64,000 nucleotides of DNA from NCBI GenBank assembly GCA_028583405.1, contig CM053252.1:37192740-37256739 (forward strand), given 5' to 3'. How positions within the stretch are numbered: position 1 is the first letter of the stretch; each line of letters opens with the position of its first letter. Shown piece by piece: positions 47,610 through 60,927 of this stretch. The notes below the pieces were generated by a model. The model saw only the letters and a program-made list of their open reading frames with translations, did not search any database and was not told the DNA's origin. Made by a program: the position numbers and the translations under genes. Source of the stretch: Pogonophryne albipinna. Lineage: Eukaryota > Chordata > Actinopteri > Perciformes > Artedidraconidae.

Positions 47610-50290
47610 TCTACTCTTCCCTCTCGCTCTCTGTTGAGACACAACTGACAAATAGTGTTTGTGGTAGGTAATTCACAATCCACAAAAAGCTAGGATACTC
47701 GGTTGTTTTTACTAAATATTGTGGATGTTCTCCAGGAGAACAGCAAAAAGAGAAAAACAAAAAGCATTGGCAAGCATGAGATGCATATTTCATCATTAAT
47801 CAGATCCAAAAGCAGCTTGGCTGAAGTGTAGGAGGCGGGACACAGCAGCAACAATGAAACAGACACTCTCTGTTGAGTGAAATGATACCTATCACAAGAT
47901 TCTAGAAAAAAAGCTGTTTATTGGTTACAGATGGGTTCACAGTGTGAGGGTGGGGGTAACAACAGTATTGTGCTGTAGATGTCCTCAGGCTTAGATTCTT
48001 AAAAACATGTAAAGTTTGGTGGAAAATGTTGAATTAAGAAACTGTTTCATGGATATATGAAACGCTATTGCGAAGGCTTTTCACCAAAACTCTTGCTTTC
48101 ATTCTCCAGAATAATTTGCCCTATATGCTTCTGTATTTTAATCAATGGCATATTTTTGGGGTGAATGATCTGCATTGGGACTATTGGGGTTTTGACAACT
48201 AAGCAATGGCATGGCAACACCAACAGCGATGCTGGGATTTGGGCACCATTGTATTTGCAACTTTTCAAAAAGATTTAGGAAATATAATCTTTACAGACCT
48301 ATGGGGCTTCATGTTTCCTCTTTTACTTTTCTTACTTTTGAGAACAGTTTGCTGCTTATATATAAATAATTTCATTTGTAACATTGTTGCTACTGTAACT
48401 TAAGTTATCTTGACTTAACTTTACTTATTACTGCTGGAAATGGGTGATTTAAATTAATAGCTTTGCTCACTGGTTATATGATTAGAGACCAGTGGGTTTG
48501 GAGAAGAGTCCATTTTAAAAAATGTATCTTGGCCCCAGCTGATGACATCCAACCTTTCGAGTAAAGATCACTGGGTGTGAAATTACAGAAGGACCTCACA
48601 GCACAGCCAAATTATCGATAATGTGTGTTCACTGGCATTGTAATAGAGATGCATTGTCGGTCTCACAAATGCCATCTCCATACTTCCTAATCACATTCGT
48701 AACCAGGGGCTCCGATTTCCAAGAGGATTCATGCATATAAATATTCTTAGAAAAATAGTGCTGCTGTCACGCTGAGTGTTGTCAATACATATTAGTGAGG
48801 AGACACACACATTCACACACTGTTGCGACCTGGCTCAAAAGGCCACAACAAAAAGGAGACACAACATATCAACGGGTAGTTAAAGGTGTTTATTTAGGAC
48901 AAACAAGTCAAAACCAGTAAAGTATGAGGTGTGGAAGTCAGTGGTATCAGTAATGTAAATGCAGGGTGAGGATGGTATGGACATGTATGTGTGTGAGAGT
49001 GTTGAAGTGCACAAAGTAAAGCAACTGAATAAACTCCTATCATACTCAACAAAACCGGTGTGCCTGCAGGGAGAAGCAGAGAGAGAACAGAGAGGAGCAG
49101 AGAGGCGTTAAATAGTTGCAGGACACCAGACCCAGGTGCCCTGAGTTACTGCAATCACCAATCACCACAGCACAGCCACCTCCTCTCTACTGATGAACCC
49201 ACAGGGGCATCACACACACATAGAGCTTGCATCATACATATGAATAACTTCCTATGGCACTGACTGAGCCACATTGCTGATTGGCCACCATGCATCGTAA
49301 TCAGCTTCTATTCCTGGAAAACAATGATAGGAATTAGATCTGTTGGCCAAATTTATTTTCAGTCTCTCAATACATGAATATACTGTATGCAGAAGCCACA
49401 GGCACTAACCAGATGGTCTTATATGAAAGGTTAATCGACATATGCCAACACTTCCTTTTATGAAAGCCACCATTTGAAGGATTCAAAAGTATTCATTCTA
49501 GCATCGCCCGGTGGTGACATCCAAAAAAACGCGATGGAAGTCAGCCATATGCAGCACCAGGACATCATGTATTGCAATGGTATCCAGACTTTTTAAGCCT
49601 ATGAGAAAACAGTATAGTCCTTAATCATGAGGCTTTTAATTTAGGAAATGATATGAATAAGTTGGAAGCTCTTAGTGCTGTACACCTGATTCTGCAGGAA
49701 GTTGATTTTATCAGTACCCATTTCTATTCATAAGTGTCCTTAACGGGAGCAGTGATGCTGGGTCTTGGACTGAAGTTGCACACATATGTATGCAAAGTAA
49801 AATAAACTTCTCCTTTTGGCATGGAACCTCATCAAGGGAAATCTGAGAACAGATGCGTAGACACAAAAAACATGCATACACCATTTTTCCAAAGAGTGGT
49901 AAATAATAGAAGAACGTGATTTTGACCAGGTTTTGTATTCTCGTTCACAGGTCCAATGCACAGACCCTTTCAGCAAAGCAGAATTGATTCAGATGGTTTC
50001 TGCCTTCTGGAGTGTGTTGCAAGGGGTAGTAGTATTTTTGCTCTTTTCAGATGGAACAGAGAAAGGGCTGATGAACAGTTGTGGCATGAATGCCTAAAGG
50101 ATACGTATGTAACAACATATGAATAATGAAGTGTATATGAGATATCCCTTGCTACGGGCTCATAACACATGAATCTAAAACACATGAATCAGTAAAATAA
50201 ATACAACTATACAGTCAATTTACACCCAGGTGAGAATAGTCACACTACAGCTATTTGGTCATTCACCTGATCCCTAATTTGACTGTTTAA
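47610..50290. other. intergenic, nothing recognised
   Basis: No gene is visible. The part at 48830-49210 is GA-rich and may be an old repeat, but I find no ends. Confidence 0.45.
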
Positions 50291-50375
50291 TCGTGTTTAA
50301 CACAAGGTGGCACATCAGTTTTCTTCAGCCTATGTATCTGTATGATTATTATTGCTTTTGTTGTGTTACTTCCCA

Positions 50376-50445
50376 TTGTAAAGCGTCCTTGGGTTTCGTG
50401 AAAGGCGCTATATAAATTTAAATTATTATTATTATTATTATTATT
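50376..50445 (+). mobile_element. LINE 3' tail with (ATT)n
   Basis: TTGTAAAGCGTCCTTGGG followed by GGCGCTATATAAATTTAAAT and then an ATT repeat is a common fish LINE 3' end. The coding part is absent. Confidence 0.65.
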
Positions 50446-50939
50446 AGTTCTACCTCTACTGGACTCTATGGGTACTACTCTCATCAATGATACACGAGCG
50501 TTCACACTCGTACTCGTGCTGTACGCCGAACCGGTACTGGACTTGTAAAAAGTTTTGGTTCAAGTCTGGTTAAAACCGGAACGTCGGGAACCGGTACTTG
50601 GACTCGCAAAAAAACTAGCACTTACGTATATTGTCCTTTTTGTTCTAAACCATCTAAAACCTTCCATAGATCGAGAAATTTGCGCTGAGAATAGACGAAA
50701 AACATTGTGTCGGCTTCTGATATGGCGGCCATTACTGAACTCACGAAGTCTTGCAAAATATCGCAACTGCACAACAAGTTATAAGTCCGGACCTGAACCT
50801 GAACCTCTGGACTTGAGTCCGGACCTGAACCTGAATGTGAGTCCAGGTACGCAGCACTAGTTCACACACTGAAGTTGTATAAACGTAGCCGGCCAATCAG
50901 GGCGAGCCTACCTGAATGCGCACGCATATAAGGCAGCTA

Positions 50940-53500
50940 CAGCTCCTGACTGTCATCCTTTTCTCTTCAGCGAGCAGGACAACACCTGACAGAGAAAAGT
51001 AAAACGTTTGAAAGAAGAAGAAAGAAGTTACCATACCTTCATGGAGTCGCCACTTCTAGACACCCGGGCCTGTCCTTCGTGCCCTGGCTTAATAGCGGGT
51101 GCCGATCCCCACCGCCTCTGCTTCGAGTGTTTGGGAGACCAGGATATGGCCGAGGCGGTGCCCTTCACTGCCCCCTGTAGATGACCATGGCGGCGGAGCG
51201 TGTAGGGCTACCACTCCCCCCACCACTGCCGCCGAAACCGGTGAGCCGCCTCCGCCAGGGGTTCTACGGCCCGGTCCGACCAAGGCAGCCAGCCTTCGTT
51301 TCGCCCCCGTTGCTAGATATCTGGCAGTGTGTGGCGGCGTCGTGGCCACAGCCACTGAAGGTGAAGGCTCCGGTGGCTGGTATGGTGGGGAGCCTCAAGG
51401 TGCAGGGCCGCACGGACACAGCGTGCATTTCACCGTTAATATGAAACACAGCGTTAATACGAAGGCGCGCGGCCCCGCGAGAGTGGCCGCGGTGCGTTCA
51501 AGGACCTCCGCAGAAAATCTGCCCTTTTAATGTTGGTAACCCATAAGCCAATCTTCCTTTCATGGAAGGTTTGGCGGAGGAGAGGGCCACCAGAGAGTAC
51601 CACAGCTTCTTAGCTGCGGCTCCACAGCTCCTTGCATGTCCCCTAAAACACAGTTTTATGGGGAATGGAAGCTCAGCTGTGTAATGACAGAATGGGTGGA
51701 CAGGATACTGCGACTGGGTTACTCACTCCAGTTCTGCAGCATCCCTCCTCCATTCAGGGGTGTAAGAGAGGCACATCTATCATCCCAGGAGGAGATAGGT
51801 TTCCTTTCAACAGAGATTCAGGCCCTGTTGCAAAAACAGGCTGTGTCTGTTGTGCACTCTCAGGACAGAGAAAAGGGGCTTTACTCCATGTACTTCCTTG
51901 TTTCCAAGAAAACAGGATAATTCAGACCCATTCTGGATCTTCGCATCCTGAATCAGCACATTGTCTGCAAAAAGTTCCATATGTTAACTAAAAAACAATT
52001 ACTGGAACTGGTTCAGCCGGGCGATTGGTTCACAACCATCGACCTGAGGGATGCTTACTTTCATGTCAAATTGCTCCAAAGCACAGAAAGTATTTGCGTT
52101 TTGCCTTCCAGGGGATAGCCTACGAGTACAACAGACTACCGTTTGGCTATTCCCTATCCCCACGATGAGGGTTTTATTTTATCTCAACAACCTCATAGTC
52201 ATGGCCAGGTCCAGGGAATGGGCAATGTTCCACACAGCCCAATTGATCCTACACCTAACCAAGTTGAGATTTGCGGTCAATTGGAAGAAGAGCAGTCCCA
52301 TACCTCACCAGCAGGTGTGGTATCTGGGGATTTTGATTTGGGCTCTATTCTATCCTAGCTATAGCTACTGGTGGACAAGGGGCTTGCTCATGCCACAGTC
52401 AAGGTGTATGCAACAGCCATCTCGTCCTGTCATGCGGGATTTGGCGGCAGACCAGTCTTTAGCCAACCGCTTATGAAGCGTTTTTTGCAGGGGATCGGGA
52501 GACAGCACCCAGTGGTGCATGTCTCCACCCCGCAATGGGAACTGCCATAAAGAATGGTGCTCGAGGCTTTGGCTACAGAACCGTTGAGCCTCTGGAGCTC
52601 TCCTCCCTGTAGGCACTATCATTGAGAGAGAGAGAGAGAGAGAGAAGCAAAAAGAAACAGCTTTGCTGCTTGCTTTGACTTCTGCCAAGAGAGTAAGCGA
52701 ACTGACCACTCTATCGGTGCACCCGAGTTGCCTTCTGGTTCGTGGTGACAGTAGCAAGGTGACACTCAGACCGAAGCCCTCCTATGTTCCCAAGAACCTA
52801 AGGAGTTCTTCCAGGTCGAGGGTTATACAGCTAGACGGCTTTAGTCGTCCACCTATGCACGGCGGCGTATTGGTCTACGCCAGGCCCGTTCATGAGGTAA
52901 GTATCTCTTAGACATGTCTGGCTCCTTTTTCATCGTTGGTGCTTGCTGGGGCAACACAGGACTGGTGAAATGAGGAGGGCTGTGGGTCAGTAAGCTGTAT
53001 CTGACCCCCTTGGACATAATGCACTTACGTTGTCCCATGCTCCTTAGGGACCATGGAAACGTGGTGCGCATTAAGCCCCATACAGGGGACTCTCCCCGCC
53101 TGCCTATGGCGGGGTCAGTCCTCCAGCCCTAGAGCCTTCCCCACTACGGTCCATGCACACTCTACACGAGGTAAGCGTGTGTGAGTGTGGGGGACATGGT
53201 GCACTTACGTGCTCCCCATGCTCCTTAGGGACCTGGGAAACGTAGTCTGCAATGTATAGTCATTTGCGCTGGCACCTGCAGGGTGGAGCTATGGGCTTAT
53301 TCAGACTAATTAGGCTCTACCCAGCCAAGTAAGCTGCGGCCCCGACTTCTCCATGGTGACAACCGGATGATAGGAAGTCGGGGTGCAGTGGCTGTTAACC
53401 AAAGGTCGGTCAGGGGCAGTGATAATCAGCTCACGGCATATAGGTGTAATCAGGGGTAAAGTGCTATTTTTACAAGTGGGGAGTGGACCTCACCTCCTAT
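50940..53500 (+). mobile_element. decayed DIRS-type tyrosine-recombinase retrotransposon
   Basis: A gag-like start at 51041 (MESPLLDTRACPSCPGL, CFECLGDQD) is followed by reverse-transcriptase pieces (EIGFLSTEIQALLQKQAV, FRPILDLRILNQHIV, GDWFTTIDLRDAYFHVKL at about 51780-52075). A recombinase remnant lies at about 52660-52860 (LLALTSAKRVSELTTLSVHP, SKVTLRPKPSYVPK). That order, with Arg in AKRVSEL, is typical of fish DIRS elements. Many stops and frameshifts break it, and the RT catalytic box is lost. Repeated 3' blocks with GCACTTACGT and CCCATGCTCCTTAGGGACC (near 53022 and 53200) resemble DIRS terminal or internal repeats. Confidence 0.82.
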
Positions 53501-53525
53501 AGGAGGGTCCTCACCTTCCTCTAGT

Positions 53526-53700
53526 AGGGTCCGGGGGCATGCTCCCCCGGGAAGATTTTTTTTTAAATATTGAAGTTAAAAGCATCAATCTGGTGCACTT
53601 GGAGAGCAACATTAAGAGATCTATGGATACATCTCTCAACACCCATGAAACAGAACTATAAACAGATTTTCTATTTCTTTATGGATATTTTACAAATCAC
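53526..53700 (+). repeat. left arm of a ~175-bp inverted repeat
   Basis: It runs from GGGGGCATGCTCCCCCGGG through the ATCAATCTGGTGCACTTGGA block to ATATTTTACAAATCACTC. Its inverse is at 53997-54180 with few differences. This arm lies outside the hAT element at 53766-54487, the other arm inside it. Confidence 0.85.
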
Positions 53701-53765
53701 TCCCCTTTTAAAACAAACCGTTTGAGACCCACTGAGATAACTAGACTAAAGTGAACTATCTAAAC

Positions 53766-54487
53766 CAGGGGTGGGGAACCTCCATACAGTCAATAACTGT
53801 GTTGTTATTAGCATCTGGTTAGCTAGCTATGCTAACGAATATAAGAAGCTTTTTCTACAACCAGTGAGGTAAAGGCACATCTTTATATGATCATTATAGT
53901 TATAAAAAAATAAGAGAATAAAGTAAACAGGTATAAAATACTATATGACAGTAGAAAAAGTTGTTATTAATAAACAAGAATACAGTTTGAAAGGAGAGTG
54001 ATTTGTAAAATATCCATAAAGAAAAAGAAAATCTGCTTACAGTTATGTTTCATATGGGTGTTGAGAGATGTTTCGATAGATCTAATGTTGCTCTCAAAGT
54101 GCACCAGATTGATGCTTTTAACTTCAACATTTAAAAACAAATCTTCCCGGGGGAGCATGCCCCCGAACCCCCCTAGAGGAGGTTAGGTCCACCCCACTTA
54201 AATCATGTTCACATGGATAGGAAACTAAATACATTTGCACACATCTTGTGTCCATATCTTTCTGTTTTGGTGGTCATGCCACAACCGTGCATGTGCATGC
54301 ATGCGCGAGTCATGGTAAGATATCTGGATTAAGAGGTTGCTTTTTCTTTGCACAGCATGAAAGAAAGGTGAAATGAGTGGGCTGTGATTTTAGTATTTTT
54401 AAGCAGAGGTCAATAATTTGTACGGCCCTCGGAGGATGTTGAAAACATTGAAATGGCCCTTGAGAGGAAAAAGGTTCCCCACCCCTG
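53766..54487. mobile_element. non-autonomous hAT element, 722 bp
   Basis: The ends are CAGGGGTGGGGAACCTCC and, inverted, CAGGGGTGGGGAACCTTTTT. The flanking 8 bp ATCTAAAC is duplicated exactly (53758-53765, 54488-54495). It carries no transposase and contains one arm of the inverted repeat. Confidence 0.9.
53997..54180 (-). repeat. right arm of the ~175-bp inverted repeat
   Basis: Inverse copy of 53526-53700, located inside the hAT element. Confidence 0.85.
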
Positions 54488-54709
54488 ATCTAAACACTGA
54501 GAGAGTCCTTTACTTCACCTGAGCTGAGGCTATCTGAGACTCTCAGTCTGACAGGAGAGAGTTCTCCCTCCACCTTGTTGTTGAAAAAGCTCCTTATATC
54601 CGTTAGCTTGGCTAGTTAGCACCAGATGCTAACCACAACGATCTCCGGTAGATAGTAGATACCCACCGGTGCGCGAGCTCGCTCACTCGCGCACGCACAC
54701 AAAATGGCT

Positions 54710-54855
<146 letters not shown>

Positions 54856-55103
54856 CAGAGCTTGAATGAAACACAGAGACCCAGAAGTAAGCTACTTGTA
54901 CTAAAGTAAACAGATATTGTTCTAAACTGTATTAAAGTAAACAGGTATTATCTTGAACTGTATTGAAGTAAACATGTATTATTTTGGACTGTTTTAAGTA
55001 ATCCTATATATATAACCTTCTCACTTACACTCAATGACCCAGATACCCTGCTACACACACATACACCTCCTTCCACCAGCACACACACATATTCTTTGAT
55101 CAC

Positions 55104-56106
55104 CAGCGACGTGCAGTCAGGGGAGGCAGGGCCTCACCTGTCATACTCCAATGTAACGGAAAAACAACTAAAGAAAAACTAAATAGTAATAATAATAAAC
55201 TGTCTCCACTGATCTGTGTTGTAAGTGTGATTTCTGTATGATTCCAATCGCTTTTTATAGTCAAAATCAGCAAATTGACCGAGCTCCCCTACAACTACAT
55301 GGGAGCGAAGAGGAGTGAGGCAGGGACGAGCTCTGCCTCACTAAGCCCACAGTCACTGACTGGAGCGCGGGCACTAATTTAACGCGGGCACTTATTTTGT
55401 GAGCGCGCTCAAGCCAGTTACTGTGGGGTGAGGTGAGGCACAGATAAGCTCTGCCTCATCTCAGATGCGTCACCCCACAGAAACTGGCTGGAAAGCGGGC
55501 CCTAAGCGCATGCCTGCACCATCTCACTGTATGTCACCAATGTAATGTTTGTATCCCTTTATTACATTTATCCTCGCCATCCATAGTCTCTAAATAACTT
55601 ATTTCACGTATATATGATATTTAGGCTCGCTGGTCTCATCATACAACGGCAATGAAAAAAGCACCTGGAGAGGCAGCCACAACCTCTGCCGCACTGAAGG
55701 GGGCGCAAGTGAGCCCACAAGTTCTTGTTGCTACTGTTATTCTACGCAGAGACGGTAGACGCGAACAACAAACTAGACTTTTGTTTTGAAACTAGAGGAA
55801 GATAAGGACTTTTTCAAAAATGTAATGGAGATTGTTGTCCAGAAGGATAGCATGGACTTCATCTTCAAGTCAAGGTAAGACCACAATTGTAATGAACATG
55901 GGATCATACTAAGAAAGAACAATCCAATATTTAGACTTGGGGTATCCTTTTGTTGAACAGTCTGTTTAAAATGAATCGAAGCATCAGACCAAAAAAGCTT
56001 TTGAAAATAACCGAACATTTCGATTAAGGTAAAAATATAATATTTGTAAATCTGACTCTGAAAGAGTCAGTGCCTCACCAGCCATGAACGTCACCGCACG
56101 TCACTG
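55104..56106. mobile_element. non-autonomous hAT element, 1003 bp
   Basis: The ends are CAGCGACGTGCAGTCAGG and, inverted, CAGTGACGTGCGGTGACG. The flanks TTGATCAC and TTGCTCAC agree at 7 of 8 bases. The flanking CACTGACCCAGATACC motif is also repeated on both sides as part of a local duplication. No transposase is seen. Confidence 0.8.
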
Positions 56107-56109
56107 TTG

Positions 56110-57240
56110 CTCACCTACACTCACTGACCCAGATACCAGCACACACACATATTCTTTTCAAGGTTCTTTCTGGGGCCAATATAATCTCAAGCACCAATAT
56201 ATCTGTATACAATGTTTGATTGTCTGGGAAAGAATAGTTTGTGTGAAATATTCCTTGGGAAAGTAAAGGAGTGAACTCAGGTGCAAGTTAAAAAGTGACT
56301 CTGTCCTTGTTTACTTCCGAAGCTCTCACGCTCTGTTCAGAAGAAAAATACTTTTTTCCATTACTGATTCGCTGTATTGGGCCCGACCCGAAGTGAATCC
56401 AACCAGTAAGAACACCTAGGGGAGTGAGCAACCAACACAACTCCTCCCCACGGACTCTCTGATTCGCTTCGGAGTAAAATGGGACGGAAGAGCCGCACAA
56501 CTCCGCCCCAAATATGTCTATATATACTGTTGTTTATTCATGCAAAATGCCCCCTGTTTCTGACTGGCTGGTCCCGATATCTGTATCGCACAGCAGTAGA
56601 ACTGGGAGTCCAGAGTACTCTGTAACTTGTATTGGTGTTTTTTACCATTAAAATCAGATTATTGTTATAACTTTTATTCCGGTGTTTTGAACTCCTTCTC
56701 TTATTAATCTGACCAGGCTCATCTAACGGATGGCGCGGAGCGGAGGTGGGCTTTAAGCCACCACCACTGTGTTTGCTCCTACAGTACTCACGAAGCATAT
56801 TATGTGCAGAATCCCTCTCGCTTTCAGGTGGTTTTGATTGAGTATCCACACGTGGACGTTTAAGGACTAAAAAACGATCAATTTTTCACTTTGCTGTTAG
56901 CAAATAATTTGGCGCTCTAGCTAACAGGAAGTCACTCAAGTGTCACAAAGTAATTTAGCCAATGGATAGGTCAAAAATCTAATCGTGCTGGCCATTGGCC
57001 TAATCATATCACCTGTGTTGGCTTTATGTTTTTGGTCAAACATTTGTTTGTTTCACATTTGCATTGATGTAATCAATATTTTTTCTAATTTAATTTAATA
57101 AAAATAATAATAATCATTTAAAAAAAACAAAAAAAAACACATATTTCTTGGGGGTGCTTAGGGGGCGCTTTGGCAATCCTGGGGGGTGCTTCAGCACCCC
57201 CTAGCTCCCCCCTGGCGCCGCCCCTGTGTCAGGGGTACAT
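56110..57240. other. unassigned sequence ending in a hAT-like terminus
   Basis: The segment ends with a GC-rich run (57130-57225) finishing CTGGCGCCGCCCCTG, a common hAT terminus. I found no matching left end. No gene is seen. Confidence 0.4.
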
Positions 57241-57569
57241 AAGTGAGTGATATGCAGACTCTGCATGCACAGCAAACCACCAATCACAATCATTCTTGAT
57301 CAGATCACAGCAGGCCCCGCCCCGCTAGTTTGCAGACCATCAAAACACCGGTAAAAAATGAGCGAGGCACAGGAGGACAATACCGGTGAGAATGAAGATT
57401 TACTTCCAAAAACAAAAGCAACATCTGCCATCTGGAACTATTTTGGATACAAAAAGGTTCTTCTCTTCTTCATTCACAGATGAACCCCCTTATTTGAGGG
57501 TAAGCAACATGCATTATCATGACATGTTAGATCATGACTTAAGGTATGATGACGAGTCAACCAGTTAAG

Positions 57570-57692
57570 ATCCAGACGTCCGTGACTAAAATCCTTCATC
57601 CGGCTAAATATAGTTTAAAAAAACGCAATATATATCGCAGGGGATTTTTTTTTAGCAATGTCAGTTTTTTTCAATATCGTGCAGCCCTATTA
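57570..57692. mobile_element. end of a GCACGATATTG-type MITE
   Basis: It contains CGCAATATATATCGC, AGCAATGTCAG and TTTTTCAATATCGTGCAGCCC, the inverse of the terminus near 33263. The opposite end was not found. Confidence 0.4.
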
Positions 57693-58984
57693 GGTACCTA
57701 CTTACTTTAAGTCTTTTTGTTTTTCTTGTCATATAGTGACGCGATCTTCAGAGGCCTTGAATGATACGGTCCGGTATACTGAAGTTTTCTTGTTTGCATC
57801 ACCTGTGTACGGTGGCCGGCAGGTGCACACGCGGAACAACGGCAAAAAACGCACACATAAGCAGGAAACACCAGCAAATAATTAAATGAAAAACAAACAA
57901 ACCCTGAAAACAAATACAACAAAAAAAACGATGATGCAAACTAAATACAACACACAAACCTCAAAAGCACATACAAACCTAAGGGAGCGTGCTACGTGGA
58001 ACAGATTGATGTCTGACCAGACAAAGAGAGAACGAACGAGAGTGATGGAAATTGAAGCCGGAGGAAAGAAAGCTGATTGAAGTGGAGCAGATGTAGGATG
58101 GAAGTTTCCCTAACATGGCTTTGTATATAAAAATTTACCAGTGACTGAGCCTCCGTACAGTTAGCGAAGGCAAACCAGCCCTTGCATACAGGGTACAGTG
58201 ATGGGTTAATGCTTTACAGCAGTGACCACCAACTGTCGGCCCGCGGGCCACATCCGGCCGCCAGACATTCTCACCCGGTCCGCAGGACGGGGGTGACTGT
58301 GGCGTTGGCGGAGTGGTTACTGCATTCGCCTCCCACCCATTTTTTTTTTACAACGTCTCGTGAGTAAGGTGCAGTACCGGAGTCCAACAGAGAGGCAGCA
58401 GCTGCGGGACAGTAGACTGCGTACTGCGAAACCTTCCCTTCCTTGAAGAAGAAGAAGTGATCCTTCGTTGTTAGTGATGGGAATTCCGATTCCCTTCGGG
58501 GACACAAATCTTTTGATTCAGTTCACTTGAAAGATTCGTTCACTGATTCGTTCACCGGTTCGCGAACGACTTCTGGTGATTTGCACGTTCGCGAACGATT
58601 CGTCTTTGTACTTAATTCGTTCAGTGAGTCTTCACTACTGCCGAAGTCCGTACAAGAAGTTTGCTGGCGTAACATGTATGATATTAAAACACATTTTACA
58701 CCTCACCTTGTTGCCCCATGAATTATGCTCTGGGAATAGGCTACATATTATTTAAGAAATATAATTGGCCATTGTTAAATCTCTCATAAATGTGTGCCTG
58801 ACTATACGATGTATTACAGCAGACTAGCACGTTATACTTTCAAACCCATGCACGTACTATGTGGCCTAACTTAAATCCCAAAGCATTAAACTCCATTTGG
58901 CCGAGTTCAAAGTGAATAAAAAAATATATCCTCTACATCGGTGACGATTTATTCATATTCTATAGTATGTACCCATCTATGTTT

Positions 58985-59645
58985 ACCTTTAGCTAGCGGC
59001 TAAGCTAGCTGGACGCTACAGAGCCCAGCTATCCGCCCTCTGAAGCTTTTAGGGCCGACAGGGAGAGGAGAATGTCCCGCTAACGCTGTGTGTGTGTGTT
59101 TCACATTAGCGGGATGCTATGGAGCTCAGGTATCCGCCATCTGAAGCTTTTAGGGCCGACAGGGGGAGGAGAATACAACGCTGTGTGTATTTATCGCTAA
59201 GCTAGCGGCTAAGCTAGCTGGACGCTACGGAGCCCAGCTATCCGCCCTCTGAAGCTTTTAGGGCCGACAGGGAGAGGAGAATGTCCCGCTAACGCTGTGT
59301 GTGTGTGTTTCACATTAGCGGGATGCTATGGAGCTCAGGTATCCGCCATCTGAAGCTTTTAGGGCCGACAAGGGGAGGAGAATACAACGCTGTGTGTATT
59401 TATCGCTAAGCTAGCGGCTAAGCTAGCTGGACGCTACGGAGCCCAGCTATCCGCCCTCTGAAGCTTTTAGGGCCGACAGGGGGAGGAGAATACAACGCTG
59501 TGTGTATTTATCGCTAAGCTAGCTGGACGCTACGGAGCCCAGCTATCCGCCCTCTGAAGCTTTTAGTGCCGACAAGGGGAGGAGAATACAACGATGTGTG
59601 TATTTATCGCTAAGCTAGCTGGACGCTACGGTTCCGGTATCCGTC
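58985..59645. repeat. minisatellite, ~210-bp then ~100-bp units
   Basis: The blocks GCTAAGCTAGCTGGACGCTA and ATCCGCCCTCTGAAGCTTTT, followed by AGGGCCGACAGGG, recur about every 210 bp and then every ~100 bp, because alternating half-units differ (with or without GTCCCGCTAACGCTG). Confidence 0.9.
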
Positions 59646-59668
59646 CTCTTTATTGCGGACAGGTTGAG

Positions 59669-59670
<2 letters not shown>

Positions 59671-59716
<46 letters not shown>
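59671..59716. repeat. (GT)n microsatellite, 23 units
   Basis: A pure GT run inside the nested hAT element, directly after the minisatellite. Confidence 0.95.
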
Positions 59717-59717
<1 letters not shown>

Positions 59718-60001
59718 GGAGCTCAGGTGAGAGGGCTCTGATTACAGTACACTGTAGGAAACAGTTCTGAACTGTTTCCTACAGTTCTTTAAGTTCGTCG
59801 TTCGCGAACGAATCGTTTTGTGGGAGGAATCAGTTCATCTCGTTCACTTCAAAGATTCGTTCAAAAAGAACGAATCGTTCGCGAACGACCCATCACTATT
59901 CGTTGTGAAGAGTCTGCTTTGTGCGCTCCGCACCACAGCAGCAGCCCTGCTGCGACAGAGTCCAACAGAGAGGCAGGAGCTGCGGGACAGTAGCCTAGAA
60001 G

Positions 60002-60927
60002 CAGGGTTGGGTTGTAACGGAATATATGTAACGGCGTTACGTAATCAGAATACAAAAATCAAGTAGGCTAACTGTATTCAGCTGGCGTTACATTTGAAAA
60101 ACGAGTAATCTGATTACAGTTACTTTCGTAAACCTGAAGTGAATACATTTTGGAATACTTATTGGAATTATTGGTGGAAAAGTTTCCTCACAAAATGTAA
60201 TATTCATTACCGGCAGAACTGTGTGCACACTGCACAGCGCTGCAGCATGTCTGTGAGCGAGAGAGAGATGCAGCGTGTCTGTGAGGCCCCGCCCCCGCAC
60301 GCAGATGAGAGAGAGATCTCTCTTTTAAAATATATTGAAAGTTAGAAACGGAGATGGTTAGATAAAATGTGCAAGATAACGTTGATGTTGCATTTCTTTA
60401 TTGTAGAAATGATGACATTTATAACGGGATCAAATCAAAGTGAATGGCCTGCTGCTGCTGAATGCATGGGGCAAGTGACTGGAAACAGTTAAAAAAGTTA
60501 TTACATCGTTTCAGATAATAATAATAATAATAATGATAATTCATTCTATTTAGGGGTGCCTTTCAAAGCACCCAAGGACACCTTACAATTCATAACATAT
60601 TCTAAGGAAAGGTTTACAGTAGGAGAATGCAGTCCGGGTGATGTTTTTTATGTGGGGTGCAGATGAGAGGGAGCTGTCCAGAATGACACCAAGATGTTGT
60701 GTTTGAGTTCTTGATAAGCCATTAAAACAGTAAAACAAGTGTCTCCTGCTCACCAAAACATACCCATCTGTTATGGAAAAAGAAAGTATTCCAAAAGTAT
60801 TCTAAAAGTAACCTGAACACGTTACTTTTATAAGACACGTAACTGTAACTGTATTCTGATTACTTTCAGAGCATGTATTCAGTAATCAGTAACTGATTAC
60901 ATTTACAAAGTAACCCTCCCAACCCTG
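60002..60927. mobile_element. nested hAT element, 926 bp, carrying a LINE tail
   Basis: The ends are CAGGGTTGGGTTGTAACGG and, inverted, CAGGGTTGGGAGGGTTACTT. The TSD CCTAGAAG is perfect (59994-60001, 60928-60935). Inside at about 60512-60720 on the minus strand is a LINE 3' tail (GTGTCCTTGGGTGCTTTGAA and an ATT-type repeat), inserted later or captured. Confidence 0.9.

Larger units (their letters stand above)
58472..59898. mobile_element. nested hAT element, 1427 bp
   Basis: The ends start TAGTGATGGG on both sides with GTTCGCGAACGA motifs inside. The TSD TTCGTTGT is perfect (58464-58471, 59899-59906). It contains a minisatellite and a GT run instead of a transposase. Confidence 0.92.

Noticed and set aside
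51099..51530. 143-codon open frame rich in Pro/Ala/Gly
   Set aside because: Lies in the decayed gag region of the DIRS element, in a GC-rich patch; overlapping frames are all open by composition.
58300..58380. tRNA-like box A (TGGCGGAGTGGTTA) suggesting a tRNA gene or SINE
   Set aside because: No box B, no cloverleaf, and it lies inside a non-autonomous hAT element.
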